Assembly: GCA_025766275.1 (NCBI GenBank)
Contig: JAFKAC010000189.1
Span: 1-64,000 of the forward strand
Direction of reading: 5' to 3'
DNA: 64,000 nucleotides
Source: Lactarius indigo
Taxonomy: Eukaryota; Basidiomycota; Agaricomycetes; Russulales; Russulaceae
Below, piece after piece: positions 35,984 through 47,280 of this stretch. Under the pieces are notes generated by a model. It was not told the DNA's origin. It did not search any database and worked only from the letters and a program-made list of their open reading frames with translations. Position 1 is the stretch's first letter. Each line of letters opens with the position of its first letter. A program made the position numbers and the translations under genes.

Positions 35984-37983
35984 TCAGTCGCTGAGGATAA
36001 ACAGTTGGTTGGTATCCTGTAACATAGAAGATAAGTCAAGTTCCAGAGCGCGTTTCAGAGGAGAATCGTACAATCGGGTGAGAGCTTGACAGCTATGAGT
36101 ATGGGTTGGGATCAATAAGAGTGGTGTGACGTCTTGGAATTAGCTTACCTGAGGTCGCTGTTTCAAACCGTTTGCATCCATATAGGCACTGGAGATATTG
36201 GCCTCTGTGACAAGCGTACAGCACAGTGAAGTATACATACCGGAGACTCCGGATGATGTCGAGGTAGGTTCCACGATTTCCCGCGTTTCTCATGTAATCA
36301 ATGAAAGCCTGTGAAATCGAACAGAAAGCTCAGGTCGTGCAAGTGGCGAGCTGGCTAGACGACACTCACACACCGCAGGGCGCCTCCATCGCGCGTCTCG
36401 AAGGCGTTTTCGCTGTCCCTGCAAGCGCTCAAAGAGATCTGGAACGACGTTACAGATGTTGGTGCCTCACATAATAAGACAGCACTGACCACGTCCGCAG
36501 GGCTTGACTTCTGTTGAGCAATATTTGAATTATATGGCTTAAGCACACCATGGGCATCGTACTAAAAAGAATGTGTCCAGGCGAGTGATCTGAAAGGCAT
36601 ACTCGCTTACAACAAAGGGGAGATCTGTGATATGGTAAGAGCCAGAGAGACACGGGTTTTCAATGATAGCGTACCCAGCAGTGTCCCAGAATGGACGCAC
36701 TACAAATGTGTCAGTATGCTCACGTACCGCAAAGGAATTAACTCACGTCGAGGACGGCGGTCAGGCGACACCCTCGCGGAAGGGGCTGAACCATGATTTC
36801 GTTTATATCCTAGGTAACATAGATCAAAGAGTGGACTAACGGGTTTTTGCAGCGACTTACATCATCAACAATGAGTCCAGGTGTATCAGGACCCGGTGGG
36901 AATTGCCCACCGCCAATATAGTCCATGGCGCACATGCCTGTTACCGTTCAATGGATTAAAGTCACCCCATGAAGAAGCACAACAAACACTCGTCAAACCC
37001 GTCTAACTCATCTCCATCCATATCCTTGATTTGCGTAGCGTGTCCGGAGACTAAATGAAAGTTGAAGTTAGGACCAGTTATCATATAAGCCAGTATAGAC
37101 ACTTACAAAAAAAGAATAGAGAGTCACCGGGTTGGGCGCCTTTAACCAACCAACGCATCGCCGTCCGCTGAATGAGGTATATCAGGTGATAGACACGATG
37201 GTTTGTACAGATAACCCACAATATTTCCCTTGGTGGGAAGACTCCCGGGTTGATCATCAGTAAGGATTTGTATATTACTCCACTCGAAATGAAAGGACTC
37301 TGGGAGTGATATCAGAAAGCGAGCGATGAATCGTATTGAGAAGCACGATAGTACCGTGGAGAAATCGTGCCATTACCCGCGCGTCGTAAACACCCCACTT
37401 CAGTCTAAATCTGGGGTCTGGGTGTGTTGAGTAATCGATCCCGACCTTAGGCTGTCATGAAGATCAGTAGTTCCTGTTATTCATCATCAACATACCAGAA
37501 GTGCTTTCTTCTGTCTGACGTAAGGAGAGTAGGACTGTGCGACCAGCGTGTAGGGTTGGTATTGACGGTCCACATTGTACGGTTGTGGTTGCGCTGGTGG
37601 AAAACGGGTGGGTTAACGAAATGATCTGGTGACAAGCAAAACAAAGAGCACATGTAGGTGAGGAAAGCCAGGTAGATGGATTACGACTGGTGTTTTATTC
37701 AGTGAGAGATCTTAACTTGGCTGTCTGACTGACGCACATTCGTGGATGGGGGCTTTCGGAAGCCGGAGAGGAAACAGAATTTGACGGACCCCCGATGTAT
37801 GACGAACCTTCGCTATGTGGCAGAACCGGCAGGTAGTAAGGCGGCGGTTGATCAGAGTCCGAAGCGCGAACGTGAGGCAAAGCATCCGGAGGTCGAGTGT
37901 GGTCGTTGTCGTGTCTCGTCTCCGGCTGAGGTGGGACCCTGTCCTTGTATTCCCGAAGGTAGCCGCCAATGCCGGTAATAATC
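35984..37983 (-). pseudogene. Metacaspase locus A, catalytic Cys replaced by Val, premature stop in exon 2
   Basis: Caspase-fold (C14) protease homologue. Catalytic-domain exons (minus): 37496..37593, 37355..37445, 37220..37299, 37107..37167, 36988..37050, 36861..36937, 36747..36809, 36675..36699, 36611..36624, 36493..36561, 36370..36438, 36241..36308, 36149..36188, 36072..36092, 35984..36016, all phase-consistent with locus B. It keeps the catalytic His (SGHATQ), but the active-site block reads D-C-V-H-S-G: the nucleophile codon at 36694..36696 is GTC (Val). The proline-rich exon 37652..37983 has an in-frame TAA at 37695..37697. The 5' exon end joins in phase to the module at 38.05-40.46 kb. 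Probably non-proteolytic or dead. Confidence 0.75.
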
Positions 37984-38045
37984 CTAGTAGACGATACGCT
38001 TAGCACCAAGATGTAGAGAGGGATCGTGTAAAGTAATCGTCTCAC

Positions 38046-40457
38046 GACTCTAGAAGCGTAGGGTGACTATAGATTTCATCAGGTTTTTCTCGCGGTAACG
38101 GCGTTTTCATATCGAAACTTTGAGATGCGGAAGTTGTCGATGATGGAGCTATGGAGGGCGATGTAGCCAAGACACAGCCTCAGAAAAACGTGAAGCTTAC
38201 ATCGCTTTTCAAAAATGTTTGAGAGTGTAGCTACGCAAACGGATTCTGTATCTGCACTGGCGCTCTTTCCAGCGGACGACAGATCTTTCGGGTAGGCCTC
38301 CGCTGTGAGTAATAGAAAAGTCGCAATACTGAAAGAGCTCACCAATCCGAGCGTTGTAGACCGCTGGCTTGAGGTTTCGGACGTGACTCAACACTACATC
38401 TGATCGGAGACCGTCTAGTGGCTGAAATTGAAAGGAAAAAAAAAGCATTACAACTTGAATGGTGCATTGGGTGGAGCTTCGACTCACAGTACCATCATAG
38501 ATCCCATGAAGCCGTGCCAAAGCATCGTCATGAACAAGGACCATATCGCAGTTAGGAGGTGCCTTCTATAAGGACCATATTAGCACCAATCGCGCAGAGA
38601 ACTTATGTCTACAGCACTCACTTCGGCGATGTATTTTAGTAGTATGTGAAGAGGGTCCCGGTACTTTGAAAAATAAGATGAAGACTAAAAAATGCCAAAA
38701 GAGTGGGGGGCTTTACCTCTGGTACAGTAGGTATCGGTATGAGTTCCGCGTCTGGCTCCTCATCGTATCCCTTTGGGTCTGGATTGGGTCCTGCCGCCGC
38801 CCTAAGCCTCGGCGGGAATATCTTGAACTTACGAGTGGCGCGAAATCCTCGTATAAAAATGCATTGATCCTCCGGTAGGTTCTAGCGTGAACAAGATCAC
38901 GCGAAAGGTATTTCAGGTTCATTTGCCAGCATAAGCCGCGTACTGTCATACCTCGCCACTAGGTCCACAATTAAACACCGCCCCTTGATCGCGCTCGTGT
39001 GAGAATTGCCAATTAAGAGTAACAATATCACCGCGGTAATCCATCTTAACCCCGAATGATGCCTGTGCATCTTCCTGGCCCCCGGGGAAAGCGACATTAG
39101 TCCAAGTTCTTGTACGATGAGTCCCGGTGACCAGGATGATATCCTCCATACAGTTAACCCCCAGTCCAAGCTGTCGGGCCCACGCGAACCAGCGGTCGAT
39201 ATTTTTTTTTTTTTGAATCAGTTTTATTCCGGGACAGTACAACAGTACAAGACCGGTCCTCCTTTTTAGGGGAGATTTATGAAACACAAGGTAAAGTCCG
39301 TGCACCTAAGTGATTGCGTAATATATGGTATGTCACCTCCCAGAGGAAACGTGAGTACCGTAGGAAATGTGGTAAGTGGGGAACGGGTGAGGTCCCCCAG
39401 TGCGGCGCCCAGTCCATCTGTACGTTATGTCATCCAAATCCTCATTCCTACCTCCCACGCCTCATCACCTTCCAACCCCTCGGCGCTCTCAACCTAGGTC
39501 CCATACAAACACCGTATTTTGTTGTTTGTGCAGTCGGGCCCCCAACCCTAATGCAACAGGTAGACTTGCAACTACCAGGCGGACAAGATCTAGGGAGGGC
39601 TGTGAGTGGCGGAGATTGAATCGGAGTGGTGTGGAATTGTTGGAAATGGAGTCGGAGAAATAGAGCTGGGGTGTGGTTGGGGTGCAAATTGGGAAATAAT
39701 GGGATGTCAGTGGTGCAATGTGACAGAGCCCAGGTTGATAATGAGCGTGATGTGGCATGATGCCACAGGTGGTCAGGTGGGCGGTTTTTGTTGAATGGGG
39801 CCGAAAACCCCGTGGTTGTGAGTGAACACGTGCCTGCAGGGAATGCACCAGCTTGGATTCAAACCCAGAGTCCATCACCAGAGCTGTCCCATGTAAGGCG
39901 AGGGGGGGAGCATTTGCCCATTGCACCACCTCCCCCCCCCAGCGGTCGATATTCCTGATCATCCACTTTCCGAAATCCGTACTCGCTACCGTGTCCTCCC
40001 CCTTAGCCTGTATTGGAAGGCATAACACCGCGCCTTGATTCCTTCGGCACGAAAAAGTGACTTCGCCTTCTTTTTTTGGCCTGGGGAAATGTGAGTGACA
40101 GTATATTTAAACTTAGCCTAAGGTTAGTCACCCATTGGCCTGCCGATCCGATTCGGGCCCCAAGGTAACTCCGGCTGAACAAAAATTCTGGGGGCTAAGC
40201 TTGCCGATTACGATATGATTTTGCATGTTGAGCGTCAGCCGCTCGTGGTGCTCCGGAACACCGAAGTTGAGATGGGACGGATGGTCCGCGGGAAGTAAAG
40301 CATTGAAGTGACGGTGGAATTTGCCTTGGTGAATGTGACCGACGTCGCCAACCTCCACAGCGGGATATAGGTTCCCAGGATCTGGGTCCCAAAGGGCATG
40401 TCCATAGGCAGGAAACTTCATTGAGAGGTGGTGGCGAAAGATATCATAGTGAGCCAT
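38046..40457 (-). pseudogene. Unknown conserved agaricomycete module, split by a SINE; in-frame 5' part of metacaspase A
   Basis: Exons (minus) 40132..40457, 38952..40080 (containing the SINE), 38717..38881, 38622..38663, 38488..38565, 38343..38421, 38201..38302, 38046..38148. Signatures: FPAYGHALWDPDPGNLY, GVPEHHERL, LCLPIQAKGEDTV, DIILVTGTHRTRTWTNVAF, KFKIFPPRLRAAAGPNPDP, MVLVHDD. I recall such blocks in uncharacterised mushroom proteins but know no function. Exon 8 ends in phase 2 at 38046, before a GTGAGA donor, and would splice in frame to the metacaspase exon at 37983; otherwise it stops at 38042..38044. Removing the SINE and one target-site copy (750 bp) restores exon 2. With the SINE, the frame runs into the element and stops at about 39489. 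Confidence 0.6.
39204..39940 (-). mobile_element. tRNA-derived SINE with 13-bp target-site duplication
   Basis: Flanked by AGCGGTCGATATT at 39191..39203 and 39941..39953. Read on the minus strand, the element starts with a G-rich tract, then box A TGGTGCAATGG and, about 62 nt on, box B GGTTTGAATCC (one mismatch to the Pol III consensus). It ends with AATAAAACTG...A(n), a poly(A) tail of about 11 or more. No protein is encoded. The combination of Pol III boxes, poly(A) and TSD defines a non-autonomous retroposon. At 737 bp it is long for a SINE. Confidence 0.8.
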
Positions 40458-41046
40458 TGTATCAGTGGTGCGCCCGTAAAACGAGGCTCGGGTGCTACAG
40501 CAAGATCCAAAACGATGGGCGCTTTATGCGCCAGCAGCGCAGCGACGACCCCATTATGGTGAGGATCTCACGGTCCAGTCCATTACAAACGATTCCAATT
40601 TTTGACAATTTGACTCGCTTAGGCTGCAAATGTTACGACACAGGTAGTGTGGTAATTGATCATTACCATTCCAACTCTATGCACCCAGTGACTCAGTACG
40701 ATACATAGAAGCCTAGTTAACCCGTTGCCAATGTCGCCACTCTCAGTTGCAGATTTCTACCTTCGCTTGCAGATTTCTACGCGAAGTTGATTCTAAACGT
40801 TGCCTGACAAATGCTCCTTTGCCCGCATGCGCCAATCGGGACAGTTTCTGTTGCACGCCGTTGGGTATGTGTATGCACATATGGCGAGAATCGTGAGCTG
40901 TGTCACCTGGACGCAGGGCTCTCCTCTGATTCGCCTGTTTATATCCCATTTCTCTCAAAACAGTTTTCTCAACCCTCTTGCCACACTACTCAAGGGGGTC
41001 CATATCGCGAAGGTGGTACCATGAACTCTCAAGGGTGTTCACCCGT
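40458..41046. other. Promoter/spacer with gene relic
   Basis: No intact gene. 40710-40850 is a diverged copy of 31760-31850 in the same orientation. It contains a short direct repeat, TTGCAGATTTCTAC at about 40747 and 40768. It lies upstream of the 38.0-40.5 kb module and downstream of metacaspase B. Confidence 0.45.
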
Positions 41047-43352
41047 TTAGACGATAAATGGGTGGTGGACGTCCTAGAACACAGAAGGTAAATCAAGTTT
41101 TAGGACATGTGTGGTAGAATGGCATACGATGTGGCGACAGCTTGAGAGCTACGAGCATGGGTCAGAATCAATAAGAGCAGTGTCACCTCCTGGAATTGGC
41201 TTACCTGAGGTCGCTGTCTGAAATTGTTTGAATCCATATAGGTGCTGGTGATATTGCTCAGCGACAACCATGTGACACGGTGGGGAATACATACCGAAGA
41301 TAGCGGGTGATGTCGTAGTAGGTTCGACGACTTTCTGGATTCGTCATGTACCCAATGAAAGCCTGTGAAAGTGAAATCGACCAGAAAGCTCAGCCATGTA
41401 AGCGGCGAACCGGTTAAATGACACTAACTTTCCGCAGGGCACCACCCTCGCGCGCCTCGAAGGCTCTTTCGTTGTCCTTGCAGGCACTCAAAGAAATCTG
41501 GAGCGAGGTTGCAGGAATTGATGTCTCGCCCGAAAAAGACGGCACTAACCACGTCCGCTTCGCTTGACTTCCGCCGAACAACAATTGGGTCGGTCTGCTT
41601 AGGTCTACCGCGCGAGTCGTACTGAGCAGAATTGTCAGGGCGAGTAAGGGCGAGTGATTGTGTGCTCGCTTACAATAAAGGGAAGATCTGAGATAGAAAA
41701 AGTCAGTGGTTTATTAGGACTTTCATGAACAGCGTACCAAGAAGAGTCCCCGAATGGCAGCACTACAGATGTGTCAGCGTGGCCTCGTATCGCAAAAGAT
41801 CTGGCTCACGCACGTCAAGGATGGCAGTCAGGCGACACCCTGGGGGAAGGGGCTTGACCATTATGTCGTGCATGTCCTAAGGGACGACATCGATCAACGA
41901 CCAGACCAACAGTTATTTGCTACGACTTACGTCGTCGACGATGATCCCAGGTGTAGTTGGGCTTATTTGGAATTGTCCATTTCCCGTATAGTCCATGGCG
42001 CACATGCCTGTTACCGGTCAATACATTAAAGTCACCTCACAAAGAAGTAACATAACCTACACTCGTCATAGCCATCTGGTTCATCTCCGTTCGTGTCCTT
42101 AACTTGCGTAGCATGCCCAGAGACTAGATTAACGTTGACGTTAGGGAATACCAACAAATGTGTCAATACAGACACTTACAATAAAAGAATAGTGAGTCTC
42201 CAGGTTGGGCGCCTTCGACCAACCAGCTCATAGCTGCCCGCTGACGGGTATATCAATCAGGTGATAGACACGACGATTTACGAATAACCCACAATATTTG
42301 CTTCGGTTGGTAGATTCCAGTGTTGATCGTATCGATCGTCGGTGAGGATTCGTATATTGTTCCGCTCAAAACCAGAGTATCCTGGAAGCGACATTAGAAG
42401 ACGAGCACTTTCATCGGATTAGGAAGTGCGATAGTACTGCGAAGAAAACGCGCCATCTCATGCGCGTCACTAACAGCCCCGTTGAGTCTAAATCTACAGT
42501 CCCGGTGCGCTGAGTAATCGATCCCGACCTTAGGTTGTGGTAAGACCGAAGCTTAATGTTAATCATTTGTCAACATACCAAAAGCGCTTTCTTCTGTCCA
42601 GTGCGCGAATAGTGGGGCTGTATGGGCGGCGCGCGGGGTCGGTGAACTTGGTGTCCAGGGCTCACGTCATATCGTGGTGGTGGCAGTGGCGGTTGCGCTA
42701 CTGGTAAGAGAACGGGTCAACGAAATGATCTGGTGAGAAGCGAAAGAAAAGAGAGTACATGTAGGTGAGGACCAGGGTGGTGGGTAGGGACCGGCGTGAT
42801 TGTTCGATGAGAGATTGTAATCAGGCGGCCCGACTTGTGAACGGGACCCAGAAGCGTGAGAGGAAAATGACGGACTCCTGTCGTATGGCGGACTTCCACT
42901 ATATGGCTGACTTGGCGGATATGAAGGTTCCGGGACACCTGGACGGCCCGGAGTGGGGAAAGCATCTCGGTAAGATGGCGGATGGATCCGGTCCGGGGCG
43001 GGGGCGTCGGGGAACGCGCGAGGGAATGCGGGCGGCGGGGGTCGGGTGGGGTCGTTGTCGTAACTTGTCATTGGCTGGGGTTGGGCGGGTCCGAGAACCT
43101 GTGGGCCCGCACTCGCATGGCCACTGATAGAATATGTTGGCTGAACGGGGATGTGGGAGGGGGGTCTTGGTGAATGCGGAGGCTGTTGGTAGCCAGCGTG
43201 TTGAGTCGCCGGCATGTATGCCAAAAGGCCGCCGCGGGACCTGTAAACATCCCTGGAAGAGGATACGGTCAGCACCGAGATGCGGAAAGGAGACATGTAA
43301 AGCAGAAGTCTCACGGTTGTGGGAAGTTGGCAGGCGGGGGCCTATAGAACAT
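41047..43352 (-). CDS. Metacaspase B, proline-rich prodomain, intact catalytic dyad
   Basis: Arg/Lys-specific C14 cysteine protease linked to cell death and proteostasis. Seventeen exons in phase, 476 aa: 43315..43352, 42759..43252, 42579..42700, 42438..42528, 42293..42381, 42180..42240, 42061..42123, 41931..42007, 41814..41876, 41738..41762, 41674..41687, 41553..41621, 41429..41497, 41295..41362, 41205..41244, 41128..41148, 41047..41073. The N-terminal 200 residues are Pro/Ser/Tyr-rich. The p20 part begins KKALLVGIDYS; FSGHATQVKDTNGDEPDGYDE holds the catalytic His, and AILDCCHSGTLLD the catalytic Cys (second C). ISLSACKDNE and GGALRKAF close the domain. The short 5' exon (start MFYRPPP) is the least certain. 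Confidence 0.85.
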
Positions 43353-43829
43353 ACGCGAATTAATGACATTGCTGAAGAAGTGAAGCCAAGCAACTCGCCT
43401 AGACAGATCAGAGGCATACATTGTTGAAGTTGAGTCAACGAGGGGGGAAACCAGCGAGGGGGAAACGTATTTATCGAGACACGAGACTTTATTTATTATA
43501 CATGAACACTTGTATTTGGCTCGAGCCATGGCCGTGTCCTAGGTGCATAGGAATAGAGTCTCGGAACTTGGCTAGGCGGTGCATGCAGTGCAACCCAAGG
43601 ACGTCGACATGTTGGAATACTTTCGCCCACCCAGTTTCGGTGTTAAGAAACTAGAACTCGGATCACACCAGTAGACAATGAGCATGATTTAAGTGACCAG
43701 AGGCCATGCATATCCCCACATGTTACAAAACACCTCGGACAAGTTCCAAAAACCGGGTAGCTTAAGGATCTACGTACAACCGTGATATTATTCGCGGTCT
43801 GACAATTTGGCCAGAAGAGGTTAGATCAT
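43353..43829. repeat. Spacer duplicated with 46.76-47.28 kb
   Basis: Upstream of metacaspase B. 43520-43980 aligns by eye with 46950-47450 (shared blocks GCCATGGCCGTGTCCTAG, CAACCCAAGGACG, GACCAGAGGCCA and GCAAGGAATTGCAGT). It is part of a roughly 3.3-kb tandem block duplication. Confidence 0.7.
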
Positions 43830-44150
43830 GGCTTATGCAAGGAATTGCAGTATTTGGAACGTGTGAGCAATGTGTTGGGCAGTGCAGTCTAATTGTTCGT
43901 ATCATTGGGTGAGAACTCGAGAGCTATGCGGATAAACAAGGACATGAGTTGACAGAAGGGGAACGGGTTATCCTTGCTCACCTGCGGTTCTGACTATACT
44001 TAACACGCAACATGCTGCTGATATTGTCTCTGCACATGAATAAGTCGAAGTAATCACCGAATCGACTGGAGGAGTCGCTGAGATTGGGGCGGGCAACTTG
44101 TGGGATCTCCAGTGGTACGTGGGACGGAAGGTATGAAGTGTTTGTCGTAG
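43830..44150 (-). pseudogene. 3' remnant of a D-type metacaspase
   Basis: Matches the last four exons of metacaspase D. It has the terminal exon (GCAAGGAATTGCAGT, with the stop codon now in a different context), the LSSSHPM-like exon (CATTGGGTGAGAACTCGAGAG), the [12 protein letters not shown] exon (here RVKYSQN), and the LLQSIR-like exon (ATCGACTGGAGGAG). The first three quarters of the gene are missing. It is joined to the 3' flank of metacaspase C. Confidence 0.65.
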
Positions 44151-44431
44151 AAGCAAGGAACGAAGTAATCAATGTCCGCCAGGGGCGCAGACGGTCGTGT
44201 AATGTTTGGAACGTATGTGTAGTCAGAAGTGCGTATGTCGAGTGACGTCAAAGTGTTCCAGGTGACGCAGGCTACTTGTAACCATGAGCTGCGTCCATTG
44301 GGGTTCTTCTCCAACTGGCCTGGTTATACTCAATTTCTCGACAAAAAGCTTCCCGACCCTCCCGCCACACACACCAAAGGGGGGTTCGCGTCAGGAAGCC
44401 GGTACTGAATTCTTTGAAGGGATTCGCCAGT

Positions 44432-46677
44432 TTAGGTGATAGTAAACCATTGGTTGATATCCTACGTTGTGCGGAAAGGTAAGTCAAGTCCCAGGGTATG
44501 TTTCTGAGAAGAAGCGTACTATCGGATGAGAACTTGAGAGCTGTGAACATAGATTGGGGTCAATAAGAGCGGTGTAACCTCCTGGAGTTAGCCTACCTGA
44601 GGTCGCTGGGTGACACCGTTTTCACACATATAGGCGCTGGTGATGCGGCCTTCAGTGACGAGTGTGCAGTATAGTGACGCATACATACAGGACACTCCGG
44701 ATAACATCGAAGCAGGTTCCATTATTTCCAGAGTTCGTCATATACTCAATGAAAGCCTGTGAGTTTGACCAGGAGGCTCAGGTCATGTAAGTGGCAAACC
44801 AGTTAATGACACTCACTTTCCGCAGCGCGCCACCCCCGGCAGGCACCTCATAGGCGTTTTCGCTGTCCTTACACGCACTCAAAGAGATCTGAAACAACGT
44901 TGTAGGAGTTGGCACCTCGCCTGATAAGACAATACTAACCACGTCCGCAGGGCTTGACTTCTGTTCGACAGTACTTAGGTTGTCCAACGACTTAAGCCTA
45001 CCGTGCGAGTTGTACTGAGCAGAATATATCAGGTCGAGTAGTCCAAAATGCATGGTCGCTTACAATAAATGGGAGATCTGAACTATGGTAAGGATCAGAG
45101 AATCAAGGATTCTAAAGGATAGCGCACCAAGGAGAGTCCCAGAATGGCAGCACTACAGATCTGTCAGTATAGTCGGATATCGTAAAGGGACAGACTCACG
45201 TCGAGGACGGCAGTCAAGCGACACCCTTGCGGAAGGGGCTGGACCATTATGCTATTTATATCCTGAGTGACGACATCGATCAACGACTAGATCAACGGCT
45301 ATCCCCTGTGACTTACATCGTCGACAATGATCCCAGGTGTAGTTGGGCTTATTGGGAATTGCACGCTGCCCACATAGTCCATGGCGCACATGCCTGTTAC
45401 CGTTCAATACATATAAGTCACCTCACAAAGTAGGACAGCTTACACTCGTCACGCCCATCTCGTTCATCTCTGTTCATGTCCTTAGCTTGTGTGGCGTGTC
45501 CGGAGACTAATTGAAATTGAAGTTAGGGAAAGTCAACAAACGGGCAAGTATAGGCACTTACAATAAAAGAACAGAGAGTCGCCGGGTTGGGCGCCTTCGA
45601 CCAACCAGCTCATAGCCACTCGCTGACGGGTTATATCAATCAGGGATAGACACGACGGTTTGTACGGATAACTCACAATATTTGCTTCGGTTGGTAGATT
45701 CCAGAGTCTATCTTGTTGGTTATCCGTGAGGAGTCGTATGTTCTTCCCCTCGAAACCAAAGCGTACTGGAAGCGATATCAGAAAATAAGCGCTTCATCGT
45801 ATACAATAGGGAGTGCGGTAGTACTGCGAAGAAACTGCGCCATCTCACGCGCGTCCTCAACAGCCCACTGCAGCCTGAGTCTGGGGTCTCGGTGTGCTGA
45901 GTAATTGATTCCGACCTTAGTTTGCCATGAAGATCAGCAGTTAATGTGACTCATATGTCAAGTCCACATACCAAAAGTGCTTTCTTCCGTCCGACGCGCG
46001 GACGAAAGGGCTGCACAGCCTGCGGGTGATGTCGGTAGGTTTGGTATCCACGGCCTGGATCGTACAGTGGTTGTGCCGGTGATTGCACTGCTAGAAAATA
46101 ACGACTTAACGAGATAATCCGGTGACAAGCGAAAGAAGAAAGAGTACGTGTAGGTGAGGGCCAGGAGGGTGGGTTACAACTGACGACATTGTTCGGTAAG
46201 GCATTGTAATCAGACGGTCTGACTTGTGAACGAGACCCAGAGGCGTGAGAGGGAATAGTTTCGTATGGCGGACTTGCACCATATGACTGAACCGACGGGT
46301 AAGGTGGAGGTTCAGGGACACCTTTGCGGCCCGGAGTGCCAAACGGGTAAGATGGCGGAGGAGCGCGGTCCGGGGCACGGGCGTCCGTGAACGCGTGAGG
46401 GAACGCGTGAGGGAACGCGGGTGGCGAGGGTCGGGTGTGGTCGTTAACTTGAACATACCCTGTCCTCGGCTGGGATCCATGAACCCGTGAAATCGCACTC
46501 GCGTGGCCACCGATGGGATTTGTTTGCGGGACTGATTGGTATGGGTGTGGAGGCGGTTGAGGGTAGCCGTAGCCACTGGCAGGTTGCTGGTTGGGTTGCT
46601 GGTTGGGTTGCTGGCTTGTGGTGTACGTGTGACCAGTCTGGTATCCCTGAGGACCGCTATAGCCGCCGGGAACGTTC
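44432..46677 (-). CDS. Metacaspase C, active site intact, start codon not found
   Basis: Close paralogue of locus B with the same exon phases from exon 2 (46148..46677) to the last exon (44432..44461). The prodomain is Pro-rich with short tandem repeats (QQPNQQPNQQP; AFPHAFPHAF). Catalytic parts: RKKALL, then VGINYS in place of VGIDYS, SGHATQAKDMNRDERDGRDE (Gly to Arg changes against locus B), AVLDCCHSGTLLD with the nucleophile Cys, ISLSACKDSE, GGALRKAFIEYM. The exon that supplies ATG in locus B reads GTGGAT here and no other in-frame ATG is visible. Either another upstream exon is used or the copy is losing function. Confidence 0.65.
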
Positions 46678-47280
46678 CTAGAAGACGGCACGTTCAGTAC
46701 CAAGATGTGGGCAGGGAATTACGCAAAGCGTCTTACGGCTCTGGAAACCTATCTGGGTGCCTGGGCCTATGAAATCCACCGCGAATTAATACGATCGAAG
46801 AAGCGAGGTCAACTCAGAATCACCTAGACGAACCACCAGAGCGAGAGGAATGAGGATGAGTCATTGAATAGTATAGAATAAGAACAAGGGGGTAAAGAAA
46901 GGGATGCAGCACCCTTTCCGATATTATATGATATATTTCTCGCCAGTGACTCGATCCATGGCCGTGTCCTAGGGTGAATACCAAGAATGTAGGTCTCTGG
47001 ACCCTGGCTAGGCGATGTAGTGCACCGGTCCAAACCTGTGACAACCCAAGGACGACCGATATGTTGAAGAACTTTCGCCGAGCCAGTTTCAGCGATAATA
47101 ATTTATATCACACTAGTGACCAGGAGACAATGAGCAATGATTTAAATGACCAGAGGCCACGCATATCCCCATAGGTTACAAAAGACCGCACAACAAGTTC
47201 CACAAACAAGGTAGCCTAAGGGTTTACGTACAACATTATTGACAGTTCCGCAATTTAGCCAGAAGAGGATAGATCAGGGC
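46678..47280. repeat. Spacer duplicated with 43.36-43.83 kb
   Basis: Lies between metacaspase C and the 3' end of metacaspase D. Aligns with 43.36-43.83 kb as described there. No gene. Confidence 0.65.

Noticed and set aside
39489..40028. 179-codon minus ORF
   Set aside because: It is the module exon reading into the SINE; the second part is SINE sequence, not a gene.
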